Below, in pieces: positions 16,550-27,176 of a DNA stretch of 64,000 nucleotides (the stretch's first letter is position 1; each line of letters opens with the position of its first letter). The notes under the pieces were generated by a model, which saw nothing but the letters and a program-made list of their open reading frames with translations, was not told the origin of the DNA and did no database searches. This DNA is from Hyphomicrobiales bacterium (GTDB lineage: Bacteria; Pseudomonadota; Alphaproteobacteria; Rhizobiales; JAJFHB01), in assembly GCA_021775755.1 (NCBI GenBank), contig JAJFHE010000035.1:56115-120114 (forward strand), written 5' to 3'. Both the position numbers and the translations under genes were made by a program.

Positions 16550-19500
16550 TCAGCTCTTAAGTCGCCCACTCGCATGTGCCAGCATGAGGTAGAGCTTGCC
16601 GGTCTCGGAGCCGAGATAGGTGTCGACCATCATGTTGTCGCGGTCGTTTTCGGAGACCGTGTCCAGCAGACGTTCGAAATCCTTGACGTAACGGTCCACG
16701 TCGGACCGGAACTCCGGCTCGTTGCGGTAGCGCTTGACGATCTCGTCGAACAGTTTCTGGCTGCGCAGACTGTAAAGGCGGCGCGTGAAGACGTTGCGCT
16801 CACCCTTCTTGTAGCGTTGCCAAAGTTCGGCGTGATTGTCGTGATCGAGCGTGCGCGCAAGATCGACCGAAAGCGAGTTGAGGCTCTCAACGATGTGCAG
16901 GGCGGAGCGCGGAATGTTCGGGGAGGCCTCGCGTTTGTTCGAGCGTCCCTTGAATTCGACGACATTTTCCGACAACGCCGGAAGCGTTTCATCGTCATTG
17001 CGCGATGCGGCTTTCAAAAGATCGGGCAAGGCCCACTTTTCAGAGCTGCTGACGCGCGATTCCGCCTGCTTCTTGTTCTCGCGCCGAGGCTGACGCCCGC
17101 GGCTGTCTTCCGATTGCGGCGTGCGGGCCGGCGCACGCGCCGGGGCTGCCGATGCAGCCGTTGTCTGCCGCCCGGCCGATTGAGCTTCCTGCTGCTGCAT
17201 TACGTCGGGACCGGAGAGGTCGACGGTTGCACCATGATGGCGCACAACATCAGCCAACGCATTGAGCGCGGTAATCTGGTCCGCCACCACCTTGCGCATG
17301 GCGTCGGTATTTTCGCGAGTCTCGTTGGGCAGGTCGAACATGGCGTGCTTGAATTCCGCACGCGCGCCGTCGAGGTCGCGGGTAACGTCCTGTGCAACGG
17401 TGCGAATGTCGTTGGCCGTCGTGGAGAAGTCGCGGCTTGTGCCGTCCAGCATGTCGCGCACGGCGGACATGCTTTCCTCGTAGCGCTGGCGCAGACGATT
17501 GGCGATATCACCAATCTGCTCGCCGGCGGCATCTTCGAGCTTATTGAGCTCGGACTGCAGCGCGTCCGTCGTCTTGCCGGCATTTTCAGCCAGCAGGCCG
17601 GCGACATCGCGTGCCCGCGTCTCGGCGGTTGAAAGCGAGTCCTCGATGAGGCCGACGTAGCTGCGCATCAGCGCGTCGACATCCTCGGAACGCTTGGCGA
17701 GGCGGTCGGCCATGGCGTTGATGGTGTCCTCGCGTGTTTCGAGCACGCGCTCCATCTCCTTGTTGACGTTGCGGACGCTGGATTCAAGCTGGCCGCTCAT
17801 CGTGTCGAGTTGGTCGGAAATACGCCCGCTCGTCGATTCAAGCCATCCCGACATTTGCGTGCCGGACTGTTCCAGCCGCTTGCCGATGCGTTCTGCAGTG
17901 TCTTCAAGGTTGGTGTTAAGGCCGACTGTCGCCTGCTCCAGATTTGTCACGAGCTGCTGGTTGGCATCCTGCAGGCGCGTCGTGAGCACATTGCTCGTCT
18001 CGTCGAGACGGTCACCCATGTTCTGGGTGGTTTCGTCAAGACGCGTAAAGAGCTGCGTGCCGGTCTGGTCGAGTGCGTCGGCCAGCTTGGTGCTGGTCGC
18101 TTCGAGGCGGCCGGTAAGGTGCGAGCTTGCCGTATCGAGGCGTTCGCCAAGATCCTGTGTCGTGCCGTCGAGATGCGAGAACAGTTCCGAGCCGGCGCGC
18201 GACAGGGTTTCGGAGATGTGAGATGTCGTCGTGTCGAACCGGCCGAGAATATCGGCGCCCGTGCGTTCCATGGATGAGGCGACAGTCTGGCTCGCAGATT
18301 CCATCTGCGCAAACAACTCCTGGCCGGTTTCGGACAGCTGAGTGGAGATGTTGCCGGTGGTCGACGTCATGCGCTCGACCATTTGCGCGCTCGTGTCCTC
18401 GAGCCTTGAGTTCATTTCCGTCGTGGCGCTGTCGAGGCGGGCGAACAGTCGGTTGCTTGCATCTTCAAGCCGCTCGCTCATCTCGGTGTTTGCGCCGCTC
18501 AGCTTGGAAAACACGCGCGATGTGGTGGTTTCCACACGCTCCGTCATCTCGGTACTGGCGGTCGCGAGATACTCGAACACTTCCTCGCGGGCGCGGTCGA
18601 GGTTCTGGACGAACTCGCCACTGGCGTTCAGAAGCTTTTCCGTCACCGCACCGCCGGAGATCTCGACGTGCTGGGTGAGGTCATGGCCGGTTTTCTGCAC
18701 CTGCTGGGACACTTCGTGCGCGGCTTCCTTCATCTGGAAGATGATGTCGCCGCTCGAGGTCTGCAGCAGTTCGGTCATCTCGCTGCCGACATCGCGCAGT
18801 TGCGTCGTCAGCTTGGCGGATGTGCGGTCGAGGTGGCGGGCAAGTTCGGAATTGGCTTCGCTGAACTCACCGCTGGCGCCGCGCAGCATCTGGGTAAATT
18901 CAGAGCCCGTGTCACGCAGACGCTGGGTAATCGTTTCGCTGGTCTGGTCAAGGTGCTTGACGAGTTCGGCATTGGCTTCATCGAACTCACCGCTGGCGCC
19001 GCGCAGCAGCTGGGCAAGTTCCGTGGATGTGTCGCGCATCTGGCCGGTGATATTGCCGGAAATGCGTTCGACTTCCTGTGCCCAGTCCGTGCTTGACGAT
19101 TCCAGGCTGCGCGTCGTCTTGGAGATGAGCTCGGTCTGTCCGGAAAGCTGCTCGTTGAACTTGCGCATATCCGTGAGGACGGTGCCCGAGATCTGTTCGA
19201 GACGTCCGGTCTGCTGGGCGATCTGTTCGCTCGTACCGCTTGCCTGTTGGGCGATGTCGGCAATCGCGCCGCCCAGTTCGTTGGTGCTTTGCTTCAGGCC
19301 GGTCTCAAGCGAGTTCAACGTCTTGGATGCGGAATCGATGATCTGCTGCAGGGTCGAAGTGTTCTGCTCAAGCCGGTTGACGAGCGGGTTGGCCTCCGAA
19401 CCAAGCACGAAGCCTGCTTCCTCAAGCGCGCCGCGCTGCTTCTCCAGGCCGTCGAGCAGGGTGCGGATGCGTTCCTCGTTGCCGCCGAAGGCGCGCTCGA

Positions 19501-20131
19501 GCGCACTGATTTCCTTGTGCACAAGCGTTTCAAGTTCACCGGCGCGCGAGATGGCGTGCTCCACGCCGCCAACCAGTTGACCGAGTTCGCGGCGAACCGC
19601 CTGGCCGATGGTGGCAAATCCTTCATTGGCAATATCTTCGGGACGGATGAGGCGCAGCGCGGTCTGCACCAGCGTCTGGGACACGTTGCGCATCTGCTGG
19701 GCGCGCCAGACGAGATAGCTGATGGACCACACCAGCATGACCGGCAGAACCGCCATCACGATAATGACGGAAAGTTCCTGCACGGGCGCTTCGAACAGGA
19801 CGCGCAGAAGCGAACCGGACTGTTCCACCTGCGGTGCGTACAGACCGACCAGATAAGCGGCATAGGCGATGAGCCAGGCAACGGAGACCACCATCGCAAC
19901 GATAAACGGGGCAGGCGACGTACGGCGCTTGAGATTGCTCATCAGCGCGGCCGTCGACGGCTCGTTCTCGTTTGCCGGGCGCGCAATGGGAGCGTCCTGA
20001 GGACGGCGCGCGGGTTTGCGCTCCGTATCGGACCTTACATTGCGCCCGTGCGCACTCTCTGCGGATTGTGCTTTGTCGGAGCCTCTGTTGGAGGCCTTAC
20101 GCGACCGACGTGACTCAAGTCTGCTTGCCAT
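16550..20131 (-). CDS. Large membrane-anchored hendecad-repeat protein, growth-pole-ring (GPR/RgsE)-like
   Basis: A 1193-residue protein. A basic, disordered N-terminus of about 65 residues is followed by two hydrophobic helices (around residues 70-95 and 115-140). Then comes a rod of roughly 750 residues made of apolipoprotein-like repeats. Many are exact 11-residue units, such as LEATSTKLADA, LDQTGTQLFTR, LDETTQNMGDR and LEQSGTQMSGW, giving an amphipathic hendecad coil. After a Pro/Arg-rich linker, a compact C-terminal domain of about 130 residues follows (motifs LDHDNHAELWQRYKKGE and ETGKLYLMLAHASG). This order is the plan of the GPR/RgsE proteins that form a ring at the growing pole in Hyphomicrobiales, but those are longer. 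The role is inferred from this resemblance only. Confidence 0.72.
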   Translation of the reverse strand: MASRLESRRSRKASNRGSDKAQSAESAHGRNVRSDTERKPARRPQDAPIARPANENEPSTAALMSNLKRRTSPAPFIVAMVVSVAWLIAYAAYLVGLYAPQVEQSGSLLRVLFEAPVQELSVIIVMAVLPVMLVWSISYLVWRAQQMRNVSQTLVQTALRLIRPEDIANEGFATIGQAVRRELGQLVGGVEHAISRAGELETLVHKEISALERAFGGNEERIRTLLDGLEKQRGALEEAGFVLGSEANPLVNRLEQNTSTLQQIIDSASKTLNSLETGLKQSTNELGGAIADIAQQASGTSEQIAQQTGRLEQISGTVLTDMRKFNEQLSGQTELISKTTRSLESSSTDWAQEVERISGNITGQMRDTSTELAQLLRGASGEFDEANAELVKHLDQTSETITQRLRDTGSEFTQMLRGASGEFSEANSELARHLDRTSAKLTTQLRDVGSEMTELLQTSSGDIIFQMKEAAHEVSQQVQKTGHDLTQHVEISGGAVTEKLLNASGEFVQNLDRAREEVFEYLATASTEMTERVETTTSRVFSKLSGANTEMSERLEDASNRLFARLDSATTEMNSRLEDTSAQMVERMTSTTGNISTQLSETGQELFAQMESASQTVASSMERTGADILGRFDTTTSHISETLSRAGSELFSHLDGTTQDLGERLDTASSHLTGRLEATSTKLADALDQTGTQLFTRLDETTQNMGDRLDETSNVLTTRLQDANQQLVTNLEQATVGLNTNLEDTAERIGKRLEQSGTQMSGWLESTSGRISDQLDTMSGQLESSVRNVNKEMERVLETREDTINAMADRLAKRSEDVDALMRSYVGLIEDSLSTAETRARDVAGLLAENAGKTTDALQSELNKLEDAAGEQIGDIANRLRQRYEESMSAVRDMLDGTSRDFSTTANDIRTVAQDVTRDLDGARAEFKHAMFDLPNETRENTDAMRKVVADQITALNALADVVRHHGATVDLSGPDVMQQQEAQSAGRQTTAASAAPARAPARTPQSEDSRGRQPRRENKKQAESRVSSSEKWALPDLLKAASRNDDETLPALSENVVEFKGRSNKREASPNIPRSALHIVESLNSLSVDLARTLDHDNHAELWQRYKKGERNVFTRRLYSLRSQKLFDEIVKRYRNEPEFRSDVDRYVKDFERLLDTVSENDRDNMMVDTYLGSETGKLYLMLAHASGRLKS
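18841..19020 (-). repeat. Near-identical 40-residue repeat inside the coiled-coil gene
   Basis: Two copies of a segment lie exactly 120 bp (40 codons) apart. A 26-base stretch is identical at 18863-18888 and 18983-19008, and the encoded LRGASGEF-x-EAN-x-EL pattern is repeated. The nucleotide identity implies a recent duplication or gene conversion within the rod, in contrast to the diverged 11-residue repeats around it. Confidence 0.8.
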
Positions 20132-20750
20132 TCTAACGCTTCCCGCCACTGACCGACTCTGAAACACACCAACTGAAACCAAACCAACTGGCGTTCGTGA
20201 ACCGGTGTTGCCACTGTTGCAACTCGTTCGATTGGGCCGCGAAAGCTTTCAAATTCCGGATGTACTGTTCTAGTACACTCGTACCACTCTCTGTTTGTTT
20301 CAGGTGCCTTGCGGACAATGCACCTTGCGGAAGTCTTTGTACCCTGGTTCCGCCTGCCGTGGCTTCAACTGGGGCTGACACTCTGCCTGACTTCGCCAAA
20401 GAATGTTCTTATCGTTCTTTCGCGTGGCCTCCTGCAACTCGCACACGAGCAGCAATGAGACCATACCCGATTTTGTGGCTACGATAAACATAAACAGCGG
20501 TTTCCACAGCCACTTATGGGCAGTTTGGTTAAAATCAGAACAGTCATGCGTTCCGCACTGCATTCATTAACAAATTTGCTTTGGGCACAAATGCCGGCGA
20601 AGTTGCTCCGCGCCGCAACCGAACCGGGTGATGGAAGTGAGCCGCGGGCGATGCGTCAATACTTTGGCAACCCTGATTCTTAACGCGATGGTATGGCGGG
20701 TGAGGTAGTCTCCTCCCTGTTGCGTGGAACAAAGCCGAGAGAAAAAAACA
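20132..20750. other. Gene-free region between the coiled-coil gene and the Hpt gene
   Basis: About 620 bp between two divergent genes, visibly less GC-rich than the neighbouring coding DNA. Short open frames here lack ribosome sites and protein-like composition. I see no convincing CtrA or DnaA site, tRNA or hairpin. It should hold the promoters of both flanking genes; its length leaves room for a small RNA, but no signal for one was found. Confidence 0.6.
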
Positions 20751-21152
20751 ATGGCTAGGGTAAGTGAATACGCCGCCGCAGCGGACATGGGAGGCGAAGC
20801 CGGGACCGGGTCAGACAGGCCCGTGGACCTTGTGCACCTCGCCCGCTACACGATGGGAAACAGAGATCTGGAGCAGGAAGTCCTGAGCCTTTTCGCCAAG
20901 CAGTCGGTGATCTATCTGGACCGGTTGCGCCAGGCGGCGGACGAGCGTACGTGGCAGGAAGCTGCCCATACGCTGAAAGGTTCGGCACGCGGCATCGGCG
21001 CGTGGCAGATCGCGGAATTTGTCGTGGCAGTGGAAGAACTTAGCTTCGCCAGCACGAAAAACGACAAGGCCGGAAAGATCGAAGAGCTCGCGCGATCGGT
21101 CGACGAGGCCAATGCGTTTATTGTGGATTTACTGCAGGACGCCGCGGCTTGA
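20751..21152 (+). CDS. Hpt (histidine phosphotransfer) domain protein
   Basis: A 133-residue protein. The Hpt motif AAHTLKGSARGIGA places the phospho-accepting residue at His73, inside a four-helix bundle of normal Hpt length. No other domain is fused, so it is a free-standing phosphotransfer protein that shuttles phosphate between a hybrid kinase and response regulators in the cytoplasm. The ATG at 20751 is preferred over the upstream in-frame start at 20724. In Alphaproteobacteria a stand-alone Hpt protein (ChpT is a different fold) can feed cell-cycle or stress relays; no kinase is adjacent. A long perfect palindrome lies 68 bases after its stop. Confidence 0.88.
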   Translation: MARVSEYAAAADMGGEAGTGSDRPVDLVHLARYTMGNRDLEQEVLSLFAKQSVIYLDRLRQAADERTWQEAAHTLKGSARGIGAWQIAEFVVAVEELSFASTKNDKAGKIEELARSVDEANAFIVDLLQDAAA

Positions 21153-21210
21153 AATTGCCAGGCGTTTTTCGCTGACGGGCTCGGAAAAAGACGCCCGAAC
21201 CAGATGATGA

Positions 21211-21681
<471 letters not shown>

Positions 21682-21727
21682 CGATTTTGCGAGAACGCCG
21701 GAGCCCCGCCGGCCCAGTATAATCTGA

Positions 21728-22807
<1,080 letters not shown>

Positions 22808-22840
22808 GCGGACTTCAGTGGAAGTTCGGGAGCCCAACAT

Positions 22841-22875
22841 GAAAATGCGGAGCCGCCGGAGCCGCCCCGCACTTT
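22841..22875. terminator. Bidirectional terminator hairpin after the ferredoxin reductase gene
   Basis: A 9-bp stem (GTGCGGGGC pairing with GCTCCGCAT on the minus strand, two G-U pairs) with a 10-base loop. It is followed by TTTT on the minus strand and by CTTTCTC on the plus strand. It can end the rightward ferredoxin-reductase transcript and also the leftward transcript arriving from the structured region to its right. Confidence 0.7.
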
Positions 22876-23330
22876 CTCATGAGCCGACCATATCGCATTT
22901 CATTCCGAAGAATGCCGTACGTCATGGAAGTTCCATGATTTGCGACTTCCCTTGGCCGTTGCCGGCTTCGTTCCACCGCACGAACCAATCCCCGAAGGGT
23001 CCGGCCCGCCGGATCCACCCCGAAAGGCTTCACCGTTGTGCTGTCTTAACGGATGACCGCCGTTTACAGCCTCATCGGTTAGGCTCCTGACGGTACCGCT
23101 CCACCCCGAAGGACGCAACGGTTCCGACCGAGCCGCCCCGGCAGCGAATGCTGGCCCTTTCCCGGCGCGAACCTCGGGCCGAAACCCTCGATCCGCCTCC
23201 AGTTCCGAGACCAACCCGGAACTCACGGCACCCCTCAAGCAATGTTCGATTTCGCTACTCACCGAACCCTTTCGGACCGTGCAGATGTAGTGTGCGTCAG
23301 CTGGTTTTCGCTGTCATCGGCGCATATTGA
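22841..23330 (-). ncRNA. Candidate structured non-coding RNA, unidentified family
   Basis: This stretch between two convergent genes has no protein-like frame but is packed with stem-loops. Read on the minus strand they include CAUUC-UUCG-GAAUG (22901-22914), a 7-bp stem at 22923-22937, GCCG-GCAA-CGGC (22955-22966), UUCG-capped stems at 22990-22999 and 23095-23122 (12 pairs with one mismatch), and stems at 23000-23013, 23048-23064, 23068-23085, 23142-23153 and 23201-23223. UUCG and GNRA loops appear on the minus strand and not on the plus strand, and a terminator sits at its left end. It does not show the conserved core motifs of RNase P RNA or tmRNA that I know. The 5' end is a guess. Confidence 0.45.
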
Positions 23331-23394
23331 GTTTTCCACACACCGTCCACAACTTCGTTGTTCGGCGGCTTCCGGTATTGCGCCGGCGGGTAGC

Positions 23395-25440
23395 TCAGAA
23401 GGTTCGGCAGAGCCGGTTGGCGTCGTAGATGGCGGCGTGGATGTTGCGGCTCGCAACGGCATCGCCGATGCGGAACAGCTGGAAACTGCCATCCGGATTG
23501 GTGCCGATGTCCTGACGCTTGCCCGCAACGAATGCCTGATAGTTGACCTCGCCGCGGTTGCTGCTCTCTTCCTTGAGTTCGAAGTAGATTTCATCAAGCG
23601 GCGCCGTGCCGTGCTCGACGATGACCTGATCGACGCGACGTTCGCCAACTTCGCCGCGCGTATAGTCGCTCGATAGCGCGACGGCCAGCTTGTTGCCGTC
23701 GCGTGCGATCGATGCGACGCGTGTGTTGATGGTCACAACCGCGCGCGCCTCCTGCAGTGCCTTGGCGTAGGCAACGTGATTGAGGCCGCCAAGTTCGGGC
23801 GCGAAAAAGCGCTCAGGAGAAATCACCTCAAGGGTAGAGCCCGCACCTGCAATGAGTTCGGCGGCCTGCATGCCCGGATGGGCGCCATTGTCATCGTAAA
23901 GCAGCACTTCTTCTCCCGGGGCGACGTCGCCGGAAAGGATGTCCCAGGAGCTGACCACGAGATCGGCGCCCGCATCCAGATCGGGCGATTGCGGCATGCC
24001 GCCGGTGGCGATCAGTACGATATCGGGATCCAGCGCGCGCACATCTTCGGCTTCGGCATAAGTATTGAAGCGAAAGTCGACACCTGCTTCCTCGCAACGC
24101 TCGAGCCGCCAGTCGACAATGCCGATAAGTTCCTTGCGCCGGAGCTGACGGGAGGCAAGGCGGATCTGGCCGCCGGCGCTGCTGGCCGCTTCGAGAACAA
24201 CAACGTCATGGCCGCGCAAGGCGCTGACGCGCGCGGCCTCAAGGCCGGCCGGGCCGGCACCGACAATAACGATGCGCCGGGTTTTGCCGGTTGTCTTTGG
24301 AACCTCATGCGGCAGGCTGGCTTCGCGCCCGGTGGACGGGTTGTGGATGCACAAGGTGCCATGGCCCTCGTAAATCCGGTCGAGGCAGTAGGTGGCGCCG
24401 ACACAGGGCCTGATCTCGTGTTCCGCACCGCTCATGATCTTTTTGACAATATGCGGGTCGGCGATATGGGCGCGCGTCATGCCGACCATGTCGAGTTTGC
24501 CTTCGGCCACCGCATGGCGCGCCGTTGCGACATCGTTTATCCGGGCCGCGTGGAAGACCGGGAATTTGGTCTCGGTTCTGACCTCGCCGGCGAAATCGAG
24601 ATGCGGTGCGGAGCGCTGACCGAGCACCGGTATGACATCGGTAAGGACGGCATCGCTCTCCACACGTCCGCGAATGATGTTGAGAAAGTCGACCTGCCCG
24701 GTGGCAACCAGCCGGCGGGCGATCTCAACACCTTCTTCACGCGTCACGCCCTTGTCGAACATTTCATCGGCGACCATTCTGACGCCGACAATGAAGTCAG
24801 ACCCGACCGCGCCGCGTACCGCATCGAGCACTTTGTTCGTAAACCGCAAGCGGTTTTCAAGGCTGCCACCGTATTCATCGTCGCGGCGATTGGTGTGCGG
24901 CGACCAGAAGGCGTCCATCAGGTGGCCGTAGCACTCGAACTCAAACCCATCGAGGCCGGCTTCCTTCATGCGCTCCGCGGCAGTTGCATAGTCCTTGACG
25001 ATGCGCGCGATGTCCCAGTCTTCCATTTCCTTCGGAAAAGCCCGGTGAGCGGGTTCTCTCACCGGCGAGGCGGATAGCACCGGCAGCCAGTCCGCCTTGT
25101 TCCAGTTGGTGCGCCGGCCAAGATGGGTGAGCTGGATCATCACGGCGCAGCCGTGTTCGTGGCATTCGTCCGTCAGGCGCTTCAGCCATGGCACGATGTC
25201 GTCGTCATAGGCGTGCAGGTTGCCGAAGGCCTGTGGCGAGTCCGGTGACACGATTGCCGATCCCGCGGTCATCGTCATGGCGATGCCGCCCTTTGCCTTT
25301 TCCGCATGATAAAGCCGGTACTTGTCCTTTGGCATGCCGCCTTCGGAATAGTTCGGCTCATGCGATGTCGACATGAGGCGGTTCTTCAAAGTCAGATGTT
25401 TGAGCTGAAACGGTTGCAGCAAGGGGTCGGATGAGGCCAT
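23395..25440 (-). CDS. NADH:flavin oxidoreductase/demethylase of the TMADH/StcD (N-methylproline demethylase) type
   Basis: A 681-residue two-part flavoprotein. Residues 1-370 form an old-yellow-enzyme TIM barrel for FMN (motifs HLGRRTNW, FECYGHLMDAFWSPHTNRR with GGSLENRLRF). Residues 390-680 form an FAD/NAD(P) domain starting with VIVGAGPAGLEAAR. Between them lies an iron-sulfur segment, CVGATYC then CIHNP twelve residues on, in which the usual CxxC second Cys is Ala. The layout matches dimethylamine/trimethylamine dehydrogenases and N-methylproline demethylases. Upstream on the same strand are an MttB-family methyltransferase and an MFS transporter, so oxidative N-demethylation of a methylated amine is the likely job. 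Starts at the ATG at 25440. Confidence 0.85.
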   Translation of the reverse strand: MASSDPLLQPFQLKHLTLKNRLMSTSHEPNYSEGGMPKDKYRLYHAEKAKGGIAMTMTAGSAIVSPDSPQAFGNLHAYDDDIVPWLKRLTDECHEHGCAVMIQLTHLGRRTNWNKADWLPVLSASPVREPAHRAFPKEMEDWDIARIVKDYATAAERMKEAGLDGFEFECYGHLMDAFWSPHTNRRDDEYGGSLENRLRFTNKVLDAVRGAVGSDFIVGVRMVADEMFDKGVTREEGVEIARRLVATGQVDFLNIIRGRVESDAVLTDVIPVLGQRSAPHLDFAGEVRTETKFPVFHAARINDVATARHAVAEGKLDMVGMTRAHIADPHIVKKIMSGAEHEIRPCVGATYCLDRIYEGHGTLCIHNPSTGREASLPHEVPKTTGKTRRIVIVGAGPAGLEAARVSALRGHDVVVLEAASSAGGQIRLASRQLRRKELIGIVDWRLERCEEAGVDFRFNTYAEAEDVRALDPDIVLIATGGMPQSPDLDAGADLVVSSWDILSGDVAPGEEVLLYDDNGAHPGMQAAELIAGAGSTLEVISPERFFAPELGGLNHVAYAKALQEARAVVTINTRVASIARDGNKLAVALSSDYTRGEVGERRVDQVIVEHGTAPLDEIYFELKEESSNRGEVNYQAFVAGKRQDIGTNPDGSFQLFRIGDAVASRNIHAAIYDANRLCRTF

Positions 25441-25486
25441 GGATAATTATCCTGATGTGTCGGCAGAGCGCTTGCGTATTCAACAC

Positions 25487-27049
25487 TCAGTGCCACAGGT
25501 CGGGCAATTCTTCTTTTCGTTTCTCCATAAACGCATGCAGCTCTTCGTCAACAGCGGGATCGAGCGATGCGACCGAATGCGCTGCAAGCATTTCCTTCCA
25601 GCGCCGTGTTGCGCGTTCAGACGCCGTGCGTTCACCGTTCTCCAGCCATATCTCGAAGGCATCCGTGTCCGCCACTTCAGGTTCATAGAACGCCGTGCGA
25701 TAGTTTTCGAGCGTGTGCGCGCAACCGAAAAAATGGGTGCCCGGGGCGACTTCCCGGAGTGCATCCAGCGCAAACCCATTGGCGCTCAGATCGAGGCCGG
25801 CAAGAAGCGTGTGCATCGATCCGGCCGCATCGAGATCCTGGACAAATTTCTCATAGCTCATGACCAGCGCGCTTTCGAGCCAGCCCGCCGTGTGCAGCAC
25901 GAAATTGGCGCCACTCAGGACGGCGGTGAGGAATGACATCGTCGTTTCGTGAGCGGCCTGAGCGTCCGGTACCTTGGAGGATGTAAAGCCACCGCTGCAG
26001 CGTAGCGGCACGCCGAGCGAGCGGGCGAACTGACCGGCGGCCAGCGAACTTACGAAAGGTTCCGGCATACCGAAAGTCGGCGCCCCCGTCCGAAGCGTGG
26101 TCGTGGTCAGAAAGTTACCGAAGATGGCCGGGGAGCCGGGACGCTCAAGCTGACCCAGGGCGACGCCGGCAAGTGCTTCGGCTAGCGACAGAATGAGCGC
26201 CCCTGCGGAGCTTACAGGTCCCGTTGCACCGGCCAGCACGAACGGCACGACGACCGGACACTGGTTGGCTCGGGCATAGGCTCTGAGCGCACCGGACATG
26301 GCGGCATCATATGTCAGGGGTGAGTTGACATTGATGTTGCCCATGATGACGCAGTTGCGATCTACGAATTCCGCCCCGAACACCATGCGTGCCATGGCAA
26401 TTGAGTCCTCCGCCCGCTCGGCACTTGTGACGGATCCCATGAACGGTTTGTCGGAATGCCTGAGATGCGCATAAACCATGTCGAGGTGACGTTTATTGAC
26501 CGGCAGGTCGACAGGCTCGCAAACGGTGCCGCCGGAATGGTGCAACCAGGGCGAGACGCAGGCCAGTTTCACGAAATTCTCGAAGTCCTCAATCGTTCCG
26601 TAACGTCTGCCGCGTTCCTCGTCGCGCACGAACGGAGCGCCATAGGCAGGCGCGAAAACCACACCGTTGCCGCCGATGCTGACGGATCGTGCGGGGTTGC
26701 GGGCGTGTTGGGTAAAGCTCTTCGGTGTTGTTGACTGGACGATGGAGCGCAGCATGCCCTTGTCGAACCGCACGCACTCTCCCCGGACATCGGCGCCCGC
26801 GTTCTTCCACAATGACACGGCATCCGGGTCACCACGGAATTCCACGCCGACTTCCTGAAGGACGATGTCCACATGATCCTCGATAAGGGCCATGTCATCG
26901 GCACAAACGGGATCGTAAGTCGGGATATTGCGGTGGATGCCGGTAATCGCCTCGTGCAGCCGTGTGTCGCGATCCTTCATGATGGCTTTGTCTGAACCGC
27001 GTCTTCTGGATACGCGACCTCGCCGTCTTTCAGGCTGCCTTTCGATCAT
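25487..27049 (-). CDS. Trimethylamine methyltransferase (MttB) superfamily protein, non-pyrrolysine
   Basis: A 520-residue MttB-superfamily protein. The Arg-rich N-terminus (RQPERRRGRVSRRRG) and the TIM-barrel segment follow the family plan. There is no in-frame amber codon, so it lacks the pyrrolysine of true trimethylamine methyltransferases. It belongs with the non-Pyl group, whose studied members demethylate glycine betaine, proline betaine or carnitine onto a corrinoid protein. No corrinoid protein gene is seen nearby. The start is set at the ATG at 27049, as the frame upstream is not conserved-looking. It lies 46 bases before the StcD-like gene in the same operon. The substrate is inferred to be an N-methylated solute. 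Confidence 0.85.
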   Translation of the reverse strand: MIERQPERRRGRVSRRRGSDKAIMKDRDTRLHEAITGIHRNIPTYDPVCADDMALIEDHVDIVLQEVGVEFRGDPDAVSLWKNAGADVRGECVRFDKGMLRSIVQSTTPKSFTQHARNPARSVSIGGNGVVFAPAYGAPFVRDEERGRRYGTIEDFENFVKLACVSPWLHHSGGTVCEPVDLPVNKRHLDMVYAHLRHSDKPFMGSVTSAERAEDSIAMARMVFGAEFVDRNCVIMGNINVNSPLTYDAAMSGALRAYARANQCPVVVPFVLAGATGPVSSAGALILSLAEALAGVALGQLERPGSPAIFGNFLTTTTLRTGAPTFGMPEPFVSSLAAGQFARSLGVPLRCSGGFTSSKVPDAQAAHETTMSFLTAVLSGANFVLHTAGWLESALVMSYEKFVQDLDAAGSMHTLLAGLDLSANGFALDALREVAPGTHFFGCAHTLENYRTAFYEPEVADTDAFEIWLENGERTASERATRRWKEMLAAHSVASLDPAVDEELHAFMEKRKEELPDLWH

Positions 27050-27176
27050 CGTTTTCACCCGTTGCTGACGGTCCTGGGCTGCCGCTGCCTGGCGGGCGGC
27101 ATTCGGTGATGATAGAGGGATCACACAACGTCAATCGCGCGAAAAAATTTGCAGGGAAGGGGCAACGTGTCTCCGG

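Noticed and set aside
17700..19100. CRISPR-like array of short repeats
   Set aside because: The periodicity is 33 bases in one open frame and encodes 11-residue coiled-coil repeats; there are no spacers.
20133..20563. Short minus-strand open frames before the Hpt gene
   Set aside because: No ribosome sites and no protein-like composition; they lie in the upstream region of the large coiled-coil gene.
22900..23262. 120-codon minus-strand open frame in the structured region
   Set aside because: Composition follows the hairpin sequence, no ribosome site, no recognisable protein pattern; better explained as RNA.
22841..23330. RNase P RNA or tmRNA
   Set aside because: The conserved RNase P core and the tmRNA tRNA-like ends that I know were not found on either strand; left as an unidentified RNA.
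25487..27049. Pyrrolysine-containing trimethylamine methyltransferase
   Set aside because: There is no in-frame TAG in the gene, so it is the non-pyrrolysine branch.
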